Positions 1 to 8,385 of a stretch of 64,000 nucleotides of DNA are shown here, in pieces. Where the stretch lies: positions 86,608-150,607 of the IMG/VR virus record IMGVR_UViG_3300020470_001313. One strand, given 5' to 3'. The DNA comes from a virus. The translations under genes and the position numbers were made by a program. Every line of letters begins with the position of its first letter. The first letter of the stretch is position 1. Below the pieces are notes generated by a model. That model was given only the letters and a program-made list of their open reading frames with translations. It had not been told where the DNA came from and made no database searches.

Positions 1-1280
1 TCATCACGTAATTCAAGAACCTGATAGTTATAAGTTACGTTTGGACCTGTAAGTAATGGCCAACCATATACGTTAGTAACAAGAACTGACTGTGCAAGTT
101 CAAAAGGAATAATTGTGTTTTGAACTGCCTTAGTATCTCTTGCTTTTGGAATATCAACATAATTTGGTGCAAGAGTATGAAGTCTATAACCTCTTACATA
201 CGCTTTACCTGGAGCAATCTCAGCAGCAAGATATTCATCTGATGCTGCTAGTCCAGCATCAGAACTTTCATCCTGTTGATACACACCATTATTAAATCCA
301 TCATCCTTATGCTCACGCATAGTGATTTCAAAACTATCAAGAGCATAATCTCCAGACTCTTCGTAAGTACGAATCGCCATTGATCTTTCAAGTTCTGAGT
401 ATGCAGTCTTTTCAACAAACTCTTGTACCTTAGAGTTCTTAAGACGCAACAATTCTATAAAGTTCTTATCAGAGTCATCGTCTATAGCTTTCTTAACCAG
501 AGAAGTTCTAATTCTAAATCTATGACCACCTGGAGCAGAATAGTTTGACGTACCTGCTGCGTTATCATTTAGAGATGGATCATCCTCAGAGGTAATAATA
601 GATTCTGATACCTCAAGTCCTACTCTGTATGATGGAGTATTTGTGTACTGATCTAGAATAATATAACCAGTAGGAACATCTACAAAATATCCACGAATGA
701 AATATACACCTTCGTTAATATATGCTGCTGAAGCAACTGCTGTAGCATTATCTGGTAACATCTGAGCGAAAGGTGAACCCATCTCAATCAATGTAGTACC
801 AAAAGTGATGTCAGCATCTGCCATCAATTGCTCATTATTTTTAAATTCCTTAACATCTGTATCAGAAGTAGAGTCAGCACTATCAATATACTTAACGTAT
901 AGTGTAATGTATCCTTTATCTGATGTACTTGATGATATAGAATATAATACCTTTGCCTTAATACCTGTCGTAACACCAGTAATTAACTTACCTGTCAACT
1001 GTTCTCTATACAACTCAACGTCAGCCCCTAAGAAGTTTTGTTGTAAAAGAATAGCAGAAACATTTAAGTCATAACCAATTTGACCAGGTATAACCATCGC
1101 ACCTTCTTTAAAGAAGTGCGTTCCCATGTTCTCAATCTGATTCTGCATGATTGATTGCATGGTCGTGAGTTCACGAGCCTGGATTGGAAACCCTGGTCGG
1201 AACAGCACCTTGTAAAAATTTTTATCCTTGTCAAAGTCGTCGTAATACGGCGTGACATTCAGGTTAGTATTCTGTGGCAT
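1..1280 (-). CDS. Virion structural protein, DUF4815-like (partial, C-terminus outside window)
   Basis: The frame opens at the ATG at 1280, 14 bp after the gp8 stop, and stays open to the window edge, so 426 codons are visible and the C-terminus is missing. The translation begins MPQNTNLNVTPYYDDFD and continues with FRPGFPIQARELTTMQSI and a QNQIE segment. This signature is familiar from large structural proteins of marine T4-like phages (DUF4815-like). The rest is beta-rich with no membrane segment. It follows gp8 in the baseplate operon, so a baseplate or tail-periphery role is likely. There is no obvious promoter in the 14-bp gap, so it is probably co-transcribed with gp8. The family name is from recognition of the motif; the exact virion position is inferred. 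Confidence 0.8.
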   Translation of the reverse strand, partial: MPQNTNLNVTPYYDDFDKDKNFYKVLFRPGFPIQARELTTMQSIMQNQIENMGTHFFKEGAMVIPGQIGYDLNVSAILLQQNFLGADVELYREQLTGKLITGVTTGIKAKVLYSISSSTSDKGYITLYVKYIDSADSTSDTDVKEFKNNEQLMADADITFGTTLIEMGSPFAQMLPDNATAVASAAYINEGVYFIRGYFVDVPTGYIILDQYTNTPSYRVGLEVSESIITSEDDPSLNDNAAGTSNYSAPGGHRFRIRTSLVKKAIDDDSDKNFIELLRLKNSKVQEFVEKTAYSELERSMAIRTYEESGDYALDSFEITMREHKDDGFNNGVYQQDESSDAGLAASDEYLAAEIAPGKAYVRGYRLHTLAPNYVDIPKARDTKAVQNTIIPFELAQSVLVTNVYGWPLLTGPNVTYNYQVLELRD

Positions 1281-1294
1281 CTTAGGGACTTATA

Positions 1295-2827
1295 TTAGAA
1301 TTCAATAACAACTTTAATGTCTTCAATCTGGTCGTTAGCACGAGAAATCGTACGTCTATTATCTATGTAGATAAGGTTACCAGAGTTAGACTCTATCTCA
1401 GGTTTTGCATAACCAGAGGTAAATCTCATACCTAGGTCATATTCGGTATTGTTAATAACACGAGAAGAAGTGTTAGGAACAGCAGGGAAGTTCACATCTG
1501 GGTCGCCAGAAGCACCAGAAGAAGAACCTTGAATGGCATTAGAACCATCAAACTCGTTCAGAGAACCAGTAACAGCAGGGAAAATACCATCAACTCTATT
1601 TTGATAATACTTAAGAACCTTAGTTGTTGAGTTCCATGAAATAACCTTACCAGTTGCAGTAACAGACTGACCACCTACAATACGAGTTTGAGTAATTGTT
1701 TCGTCAGGAATAAAGTTACCTTGGAAGGTTGTTGGGAAGATAACTGCTCTTGCAGCAGATAATGTTAGGTCAGAAAGAAGTTCGGTAGTACCATACTTCT
1801 TAGGATTAGTGCAAAGACCAATACGACGATAATCGTTATCAATCGGGAAGTCTCCAGCACCTTCATCATATGATAGCTTTGCGTTTACCATAACACGGTA
1901 AGCACCCACTTCCACTACAGGGTCTTTACCATGACCACCAGGAGGTGGAATGATAACATCAATTTGTCCACCTGTTCCAGTACCAATACCAGAAACAGCG
2001 TTAACAGTTACTTTACCAAAGGAATATCCAGTACCACCAGATGTCACAGTAGCAGAAATAACACGTCCACCATCAACTACGATAGAAACACGACCACCAG
2101 TTCCGTCTCCAGCAATTGCTACGTTATCGTATGTACCATTGTTATAACCTGAACCAGATGAAGTAATGACAACAGTGTCAATTTCACCAGCAACAGCATT
2201 AGAACTTACTGAAGCATCACTGAATACAGGCATGTAATCAGCAGAGAAGAACTTCAGAACCTGTGCGACAGGAATAGTATACATATACTTCCAACGATAC
2301 CCGTCAGAAGTAGTGATGATGGATGTAGAAGTACCAGTAGGTTCAATGGTAGAAGGCTTACCATTAGGGTCAGCAGGACTAGTACCGTTATAGATGCACT
2401 TATAAACTTGGTAATTGGAGTTAACGACATAGAAGTCAGAGTCATACAACTTGGTAGCACCAGATGATGCTGTGTTAGTTGGTGAATAGTCATGACGATA
2501 CATGTCATAAGTATAACCCAAACCACCAGTAGTTTGCTCTGGGGGAATCCAGTCAATACGACGTACAACTTGAATCGTGTCGGCAGCAAGAACACGCTTC
2601 AATGACATCATATCATCGTAAGCATCAGAGAACTCATCAAATGAGTCAACCGCCTGGGGTGGGGAATTTTCGTTGTCCCATTCTTGGGGACGACCAATAA
2701 AGATGTAAAGACGATCCCTATCGTCACCAGCAACTGTGTCACTTGCCAGAGGATCTGGTCCTTCCAGTGACTTAATAAATTTTTGTGCTGTAAATATTCT
2801 GAATTGATCAGTAAGTAGTGCTGCCAT
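1295..2827 (-). CDS. 8: Baseplate wedge protein gp8-like
   Basis: 510 residues. The N-terminal half carries the T4 gp8 family landmarks in order: YIFIGRPQEW near residue 42 (T4: YITFGRSEPW), a VLAADTIQVVRRIDW segment (T4: VLPSMLDAVIPRRDW), TYDMYRHDYS, STIEPTG, and DGYRWKYMYTIP near residue 180 (T4: DGYVWEYLFEIP). It is longer than T4 gp8 (334 residues) because a glycine-rich segment with GSGY and GGTGYSFGK motifs is inserted at about 210-300. In T4, gp8 is a dimeric component of each baseplate wedge next to gp7 and gp10. A strong Shine-Dalgarno (GGAGG) precedes the ATG at 2827, and a late promoter lies at 2851-2858. Confidence 0.88.
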   Translation of the reverse strand: MAALLTDQFRIFTAQKFIKSLEGPDPLASDTVAGDDRDRLYIFIGRPQEWDNENSPPQAVDSFDEFSDAYDDMMSLKRVLAADTIQVVRRIDWIPPEQTTGGLGYTYDMYRHDYSPTNTASSGATKLYDSDFYVVNSNYQVYKCIYNGTSPADPNGKPSTIEPTGTSTSIITTSDGYRWKYMYTIPVAQVLKFFSADYMPVFSDASVSSNAVAGEIDTVVITSSGSGYNNGTYDNVAIAGDGTGGRVSIVVDGGRVISATVTSGGTGYSFGKVTVNAVSGIGTGTGGQIDVIIPPPGGHGKDPVVEVGAYRVMVNAKLSYDEGAGDFPIDNDYRRIGLCTNPKKYGTTELLSDLTLSAARAVIFPTTFQGNFIPDETITQTRIVGGQSVTATGKVISWNSTTKVLKYYQNRVDGIFPAVTGSLNEFDGSNAIQGSSSGASGDPDVNFPAVPNTSSRVINNTEYDLGMRFTSGYAKPEIESNSGNLIYIDNRRTISRANDQIEDIKVVIEF

Positions 2828-2850
2828 GGCCTATGGGGTTTCCTCCGTTT

Positions 2851-2858
2851 TATTTATA
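2851..2858 (-). promoter_or_regulatory. T4-type late promoter TATAAATA before gp8
   Basis: A perfect TATAAATA on the minus strand, 24 bp upstream of the gp8 start and just after the stop of the preceding gene (2860-2862). T4-superfamily late genes use this single-box promoter with the phage sigma factor gp55. GGAGG follows between the box and the ATG. Confidence 0.75.
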
Positions 2859-2859
2859 C

Positions 2860-5800
2860 TCAGTCGTTGCGGATACTTGTATCATAGCTTATACTCTTTA
2901 TTCTCCAAGAAGCACCACCCGCACCAACGAGCTTCTCACCACCGAGGATAACCTCAGCAACTGCACCGCTTCCTGTAGTATCAATACCTGCATTTGTAAA
3001 GGTCACAGTAGGGTGCAAAGTACCTGCTGTAACTACTTTCTTATATCCGTAACCACCATTAGTCACAGTTAAAGAACCAACCTGGTCACCGTCAGATGTC
3101 ATATTAACAACTGCTTGTGCTTGTATCTCACCAGAATTTTCAATTACAACTGTTGGAGTTGCAGTATAATCAAGTCCTGGTTCCAGTACCCTAACCTCTG
3201 TCACAGTAGAATCATCAGAGAACTCATAGAAATAACCATTAGTTCCGAGGTTTAGATTATTAGTAAAGTATGGAAGTGGGTTGATAAGAACGAGAGTTCT
3301 AGTTGCTTGTTCCCATGATTCCACGGTTGCTTGAATATTAGAACTTTGTCCTGTTACAGTCTCACCTACAACAAATGCTACACTATTAGTATCTGTTGAT
3401 GCTAATTTTACTCTTATTCTAGCAGTATGCTCAACACCATCTCTTAATGCTCCAGCAGATTCAACCGTGGAATATTTAAATGGTATAGAAGCATCTTTTA
3501 CTTGGTCACCTATGGCAAAGATAGTAGTGTTTTGTCCACCAACGGTTTCTTCAATACCATATAATGAACTATGTATTCCACCATCAAGGTTAATTTGGTC
3601 AGCATAATCTGTACCAGTATTAACAACATCAGGAATACCGTCACCAGCACCTGATGCCTCATCATCATCTTCAAACTTTTTATCAGTTAAAATTAACTGA
3701 TAAACTACAATTTGATCACCAATAGAATCAACTATAACATGTGGTAGTTGTGTGTTAGATGATGCATTAGGAGTACCACCATCAAAAGCAACTGTTCTAT
3801 CTGATGTTGATGGGATACCAGCATCAATGAATGCCAACTCATCAACTTCAAATACAATTAACAGTTCTCTACTTACTGGGTTCCAGTCATAAACTTTAGC
3901 AATCTTATTACTTGCACTCTCAACCCTACGAACTAATCTATCTCCAACATTAAATTCGTATGTTGATACACCATCAACGTTCTGAATACCATCAACTATA
4001 ACTCTCTGGTCATATCTGAAGTTAGTACCTCTAGTACATCCTAAAAATTTCTTTTCATTTTTACTAGTATATTCAATAATCTCCTTACCGATCATGAATT
4101 TACCAGAGCCAGGATAGGCATCAGTATTATGTACGACTACTTCATCATCGTTAGTATCAAGAGATTTTTGAAGACCAGTAATAAAGAAACTAGCAGCATT
4201 AAAAGACTGACGATTTCTAACCTTTCTTTTTACATTAACTAGTTTAGTGAATATAATATTAGGTGCTGAAGTATATCCTCTACCTGGATCAGTAACATCA
4301 ATACCTACAACTTCACCTTGTTCAATTCTTGCAGTTGCTCTAGCACCGACTCCACCACCACCTTGAATATAAACATATGGTGGTTCTTGATAGAACCTAC
4401 CTGGATTAGTAACAGCAATATTAGTAATAATACCACTATAATCAATGTTAGCAACACCCTCAGCATCTTGTCCACCACCACCTTGGAAGAAGAGAGTCGG
4501 AGGAGTTATATAACCAGAACCAGGATTATCTAATGATAGACCACTTATAGACTGTGTTACGGGAGTAGCAGCTGCACCAGTACCTTCACCACCAAGTATA
4601 TCTGCTCTTGCTTCACCAAAATATCCATCACCACCAGCAATCATCCTAACATATTCTACCTGACCTGCATTAGTTTCACTAAGAACAACTTCTGCTCTAG
4701 CACCGCTAGGTACTTCAGCAGCTTGTACAGGAGGATCTTCACCCTTTCTAACCACTCCACCATAATAAGTGTTACCAATAGCATAAGGATACTCAGGAGT
4801 ACTATCAGATGCTGTTGTCATAAAGTATGCATAAGTTCCATTTGGATACTCAGGAGTTACACAATACCTACCATTATGTTCATCAAGATCACCTTCAGTA
4901 GCATCCCAAATATAGTCTTGAATAAATGTACCAGCAGGATAATTTAGAATATTAGTCTTATTACCCATGTTAGGATGCATGTAACAGAAGTAATGTAAAT
5001 TAGCAGGTGCAAACCAAGGAACTGTAATTACAAGTTTTCTTGTTGTAGCAGAATTATAATTACTAACATACTGGGCATATGTTACTGCATTACCATTAAT
5101 ATAATACGTAACACCACGTTCGTAAAGAACATCTTGATCATATAAAGTCTGACTATCTGCATGCCAACCTTGCTTACCTTCTTCACCAGCAAAATCTGTT
5201 AGTAGTAATGTATGATCATCATTACTTGAATCATCTAAATTAAATGTAACTGTATCACCACGATTGATAAGTTCAATAGGTGCTTCAACTCCATTAAGGA
5301 GGAACTTACCATTAGCAGCAGTTACAGTATAAGTTGTATTAGTAGGTGTATTGATCCCTACTCTATTACCATCAATCTCAACACCTGTTTTTAATCTATA
5401 ACCTGTATCAATTCTCTTAATAGCAGACTGATCATCTAATGGTGTAGTATAACCAAATGGTCCATATATTGGATAACCATCATAGGATATACCTAAAATC
5501 TTACTGTGACCATTAGCATGACGTGACTTATCTCCACCAAAATTAGATTCACTATAATAAGTCTTAATTGTAAATAAACTATTACTAGCAGAGAATGAAT
5601 CAACTACTTTAGCATCTTGAAACAAATATAAGTGACTACTATTAGGATAACCATGATAAGCATCATGATCTCTATAATTTATCTTAATCTGATCAAAATT
5701 AAATCCAACAGGAGGAGTACCATCTGATCCTGCATCTGGAGATATTAATGGTGAACCATTGGCAAGTAATCCAACCTGTTCTGGAAGACGATTTGGATTA

Positions 5801-6297
5801 TCTTCAATAGGAACATCTTTACCACCACGATATACTATCGTATGTGAATAATCTTGAGCAAATATATTATTGTTATTAAATGTACTAGGAAATACTCCTG
5901 TTCTAGCAGGGTCTGGAAGATTGTTTGATACAAGTGTTAACCTGTCTCCAGCAAATGCTCCAGTAGTAATAGATGCTGTGGTACTACTTAAAATACTTCT
6001 AATATCAAAAGAATCATTAGTTAAGTTATCATCCTGCTTGGCTGATATAACAACACGAAGAGGGTCATAACCTTTACCACCATCTAATACTCTTACATGA
6101 ACAATTTTACCTGCTTCTATTATTGGATATAATATTGCTTCAACCTCTGGTGTGCCACAATTAGTCACATCCAACTTAGGAGGATCGGTAGCAACATAGT
6201 CTTTACCACCGTCTTTAACGACAACAGCATCTACACCAAAGTCTTTATTAAAGATTGGTGTAATAACTGCTCCAGATCCAGGTATTGTTCTCGTCAT
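2860..6297 (-). CDS. Virion structural protein: YHYH-type domain with nested cupredoxin, plus glycine-rich repeats
   Basis: 1145 residues. Residues 1-70 contain KDGGKDY and DGGKGYDP repeats. About 130-510 is a YHYH-family domain: LPDPARTG, GHSKILGISYDGYPIYGPFG, then, after an interruption, YPAGTFIQDYIW and DLDEHNGRYCVTPEYPNG. The interruption (about 323-445) is a cupredoxin-like domain ending YFCYMHPNMGN, with an upstream His in DDHTLLL. The YHYH motif itself is degenerate here. Residues 540-690 hold GSGYITPP/GGGGQDAEG-type repeats, also seen in the giant protein and gp8. The C-terminal half is beta-rich with further GYGYK repeats. It lies between the fibre-like cupredoxin protein and gp8 in the baseplate operon, so it is probably baseplate-associated. 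Its precise function is unknown. Confidence 0.8.
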   Translation of the reverse strand: MTRTIPGSGAVITPIFNKDFGVDAVVVKDGGKDYVATDPPKLDVTNCGTPEVEAILYPIIEAGKIVHVRVLDGGKGYDPLRVVISAKQDDNLTNDSFDIRSILSSTTASITTGAFAGDRLTLVSNNLPDPARTGVFPSTFNNNNIFAQDYSHTIVYRGGKDVPIEDNPNRLPEQVGLLANGSPLISPDAGSDGTPPVGFNFDQIKINYRDHDAYHGYPNSSHLYLFQDAKVVDSFSASNSLFTIKTYYSESNFGGDKSRHANGHSKILGISYDGYPIYGPFGYTTPLDDQSAIKRIDTGYRLKTGVEIDGNRVGINTPTNTTYTVTAANGKFLLNGVEAPIELINRGDTVTFNLDDSSNDDHTLLLTDFAGEEGKQGWHADSQTLYDQDVLYERGVTYYINGNAVTYAQYVSNYNSATTRKLVITVPWFAPANLHYFCYMHPNMGNKTNILNYPAGTFIQDYIWDATEGDLDEHNGRYCVTPEYPNGTYAYFMTTASDSTPEYPYAIGNTYYGGVVRKGEDPPVQAAEVPSGARAEVVLSETNAGQVEYVRMIAGGDGYFGEARADILGGEGTGAAATPVTQSISGLSLDNPGSGYITPPTLFFQGGGGQDAEGVANIDYSGIITNIAVTNPGRFYQEPPYVYIQGGGGVGARATARIEQGEVVGIDVTDPGRGYTSAPNIIFTKLVNVKRKVRNRQSFNAASFFITGLQKSLDTNDDEVVVHNTDAYPGSGKFMIGKEIIEYTSKNEKKFLGCTRGTNFRYDQRVIVDGIQNVDGVSTYEFNVGDRLVRRVESASNKIAKVYDWNPVSRELLIVFEVDELAFIDAGIPSTSDRTVAFDGGTPNASSNTQLPHVIVDSIGDQIVVYQLILTDKKFEDDDEASGAGDGIPDVVNTGTDYADQINLDGGIHSSLYGIEETVGGQNTTIFAIGDQVKDASIPFKYSTVESAGALRDGVEHTARIRVKLASTDTNSVAFVVGETVTGQSSNIQATVESWEQATRTLVLINPLPYFTNNLNLGTNGYFYEFSDDSTVTEVRVLEPGLDYTATPTVVIENSGEIQAQAVVNMTSDGDQVGSLTVTNGGYGYKKVVTAGTLHPTVTFTNAGIDTTGSGAVAEVILGGEKLVGAGGASWRIKSISYDTSIRND

Positions 6298-6300
6298 TTA

Positions 6301-7485
6301 TTAAGTTACGATTACGATTTGGTTGCCCATATTGGGATGCATGGTACACTGATAATATAATGTTGCTGGTGCATCCATAGGTACTACGAATGTAGTTGTA
6401 CCAGAACCATCATTAGTCACTCCAGCAGTATAAGCATTACCACCATTTGATTGTCTTATTTCAAATGGATGAACAACATACTGAGAATCATTCTTAAATC
6501 TGTAAACTTGTCCTCTCGTCAAATAAAGAATAGGATCATTAGTAGCACTTACAAATCCTGAACCAGTAAATGTATAGTGAGAGTTAGTTCCATCTTCACC
6601 TAAAGTCCATGTTATTGTTGGACCTGAAACTGGAATCCAGTCAAATCCATCATACATCAACATGTCTCCTTCAGATACACCTGTACCTGAATATGAGAAT
6701 CCACCAGAACCAGTATAGTTAATGGTTAAGGTGTCACCAGTAATACTGGTTGTTATAGATGTACCACCAGTAACAGTTAATGTATCAGTTGCTCCAAGAG
6801 CAGTTGTTGTACCAGTGTCAGCATTGATTGTAGCAAATATATTTCCACCACCAGCCCCGCCACCAGTTCCAGGTCTAAACTCACCGTTTGCTGCATTCCA
6901 GGTAGGAACTTCCCCGTCTGCATAGGTTGTACTTTGAACATTACCAATACTCTGTAATGTTGAAGTTGTGGTATCTAATATCTCACGCCATCCAGCAGAT
7001 GCAGAATAATATGCTTTTGCTACGTCATTAACGTATGCAAACATTCCAGTATATGTTCCATGAGGAGGAAGATTAGCAGAAGCAACATAAGGAGCATTCC
7101 ACTTTAAAAATCCATCAGCACCATCAATAATAGTATCGGTAGCATTAGTACCATTTCTTAAAGCAATATCTCCAGTACCATCAGACTGTATTAGAATATT
7201 ACCATTATTAGATGATACAATGTTATATCCATTAACGTTTAAATTCTGTTCTAAAATTGCCTTATTAGTACCTTGCCCTGGAGCAAAAGCAGTACCATTC
7301 CAAGTCAAAGAATCTCCTAAGTTAGGAGATGCAGTACTTACTAGAAGGTTGGTTGCACCAGAAGATCCACCTAATGAATCGTAGAGTTCAGTGAAATTAT
7401 CATTGACTTTCGTACCACCAGCACGTAGTGAATCACCAGTGCCATCATTAGCGGTAGTACCAAGTGCTAGTAGTTGTTTTGCCAT
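6301..7485 (-). CDS. Fibre-like virion protein with C-terminal cupredoxin domain
   Basis: 394 residues. The N-terminus (LLALGTTANDGTGDSLRAG followed by KVNDNFTELY) is the type found at the head of many phage fibre and collar proteins. The middle (about 60-280) is low-complexity, Gly/Thr/Asn-rich beta sequence. Residues 289-394 form a cupredoxin-like domain: TITWTLGEDG, YRFKNDSQYVVHPFEI with a candidate copper-binding His near 339, and YYQCTMHPNMGNQ at the end, giving Cys-x2-His-x2-Met near 382-388. That is the spacing of the amicyanin type-1 copper site. The stop is 3 bp before the next gene. A CATAAATA late box lies 18 bp upstream of the ATG. The ligand set is visible; copper binding itself is inferred. 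Confidence 0.78.
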   Translation of the reverse strand: MAKQLLALGTTANDGTGDSLRAGGTKVNDNFTELYDSLGGSSGATNLLVSTASPNLGDSLTWNGTAFAPGQGTNKAILEQNLNVNGYNIVSSNNGNILIQSDGTGDIALRNGTNATDTIIDGADGFLKWNAPYVASANLPPHGTYTGMFAYVNDVAKAYYSASAGWREILDTTTSTLQSIGNVQSTTYADGEVPTWNAANGEFRPGTGGGAGGGNIFATINADTGTTTALGATDTLTVTGGTSITTSITGDTLTINYTGSGGFSYSGTGVSEGDMLMYDGFDWIPVSGPTITWTLGEDGTNSHYTFTGSGFVSATNDPILYLTRGQVYRFKNDSQYVVHPFEIRQSNGGNAYTAGVTNDGSGTTTFVVPMDAPATLYYQCTMHPNMGNQIVIVT

Positions 7486-7502
7486 TAGACTAAGTTTTTA
7501 AG

Positions 7503-7510
7503 TATTTATG
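7503..7510 (-). promoter_or_regulatory. Late promoter variant CATAAATA
   Basis: CATAAATA on the minus strand, 18 bp upstream of the ATG at 7485 and overlapping the stop of the YHYH gene (7506). One base differs from TATAAATA. The position relative to a structural-gene start matches the boxes at 8378 and 38829. Confidence 0.6.
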
Positions 7511-8360
7511 AAGGTCTCTGTTCTTTAGTACTAGGACCAAAGATATATGGGTATACTGGCTTGTTATCCTCATCTAATGTGAGATAATAAGCAAATGTAC
7601 CACTAGGAAATTCAGGAGTAACTGCGTATCTACCATTATAAACGTCCAAGTCTCCTAAACCGTTAACGTATTCATAATCTTGAATAAAAGTTCCAGCATT
7701 ATATTGACTGTAACTATATGTTCTATTCGCAGGTGGAGTAGTCAATACTCTATATGAACTAGTGAGTCTTTTAGTTCCTTGTGAATTATCAGTTGAAACT
7801 TTATACCCAAATGGTCCATATATGGGATACCCATCAAAACATATACCAACGATCTTTGAATGACCATCAGGATGTCTAAAGAAGTTACCTTCATAGTTAG
7901 AGTTTGAGAAGTATCCATTAGATTGAATTACTCCATTTGCCCAACAGTTAGTGAGAAAACTTCCTGAATGATAATGGTATGATCCATTCTGCTCTGGGTG
8001 CCCCCCACAAGGGTCTACACCGTACGCTGCTTCATTATATACTGCATTCCATTGAAAATTATCAGGTAGAGGATTAGTATCCCCAGGTAGAGGACCACCA
8101 GCCGCAGAGGGGTTGGTAATCAAAACACCATTAAGTGCAATACCTATACCACCAAGACCAGTTGCTTGAGGGTTAGAAGTATTAGTTCCACCTCTATATG
8201 TAATATCAAAACTATAAGTCTGAGCAGAGATATTATTAGGATTATTGGGGAAATTCCCAGAACCTAAAGGATCTCCAGCTAGAGCAGGATCGGGAAGACC
8301 ATTACTTGTTACAGTAAGAGTATTCCCATCAATAGTAGCAGTAGTATTTGAAGCTGGCAT
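7506..8360 (-). CDS. YHYH-domain virion protein
   Basis: 284 residues, essentially a single YHYH domain. GSYHYHSG is at about 127-134, followed by HPDGHSKIVGICFDGYPIYGP, then AGTFIQDYEY and DLDVYNGRYAVTPEFPSG, ending YPYIFGPS. Unlike the copies in the 1145-residue protein and the giant protein, this one keeps the literal YHYH motif and is uninterrupted. It has no signal peptide. The ATG at 8360 is preceded by a CATAAATA late box. YHYH domains occur in secreted bacterial and phage tail proteins and their biochemical role is not established. Between the giant baseplate protein and gp8, it is presumably displayed on the baseplate or a fibre. Confidence 0.8.
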   Translation of the reverse strand: MPASNTTATIDGNTLTVTSNGLPDPALAGDPLGSGNFPNNPNNISAQTYSFDITYRGGTNTSNPQATGLGGIGIALNGVLITNPSAAGGPLPGDTNPLPDNFQWNAVYNEAAYGVDPCGGHPEQNGSYHYHSGSFLTNCWANGVIQSNGYFSNSNYEGNFFRHPDGHSKIVGICFDGYPIYGPFGYKVSTDNSQGTKRLTSSYRVLTTPPANRTYSYSQYNAGTFIQDYEYVNGLGDLDVYNGRYAVTPEFPSGTFAYYLTLDEDNKPVYPYIFGPSTKEQRPS

Positions 8361-8377
8361 TGTTCAGAACTTTTTAA

Positions 8378-8385
8378 TATTTATG
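8378..8385 (-). promoter_or_regulatory. Late promoter variant CATAAATA
   Basis: CATAAATA on the minus strand, 18 bp upstream of the ATG at 8360 and overlapping the stop codon of the 9242-codon gene (8381-8383). It would let the downstream genes be made independently of the 27.7-kb transcript. Confidence 0.6.

Noticed and set aside
805-1074. Plus-strand open frame of 89 codons, and many similar frames on the plus strand opposite structural genes
   Set aside because: They run opposite strongly supported minus-strand genes, have repetitive Ser/Thr/Pro translations typical of reversed beta-repeat codons, and lack ribosome sites.
1064-1258. 64-codon minus-strand frame starting near 1258
   Set aside because: It is out of frame with the DUF4815-like gene that covers the same DNA and has the recognisable protein signature.
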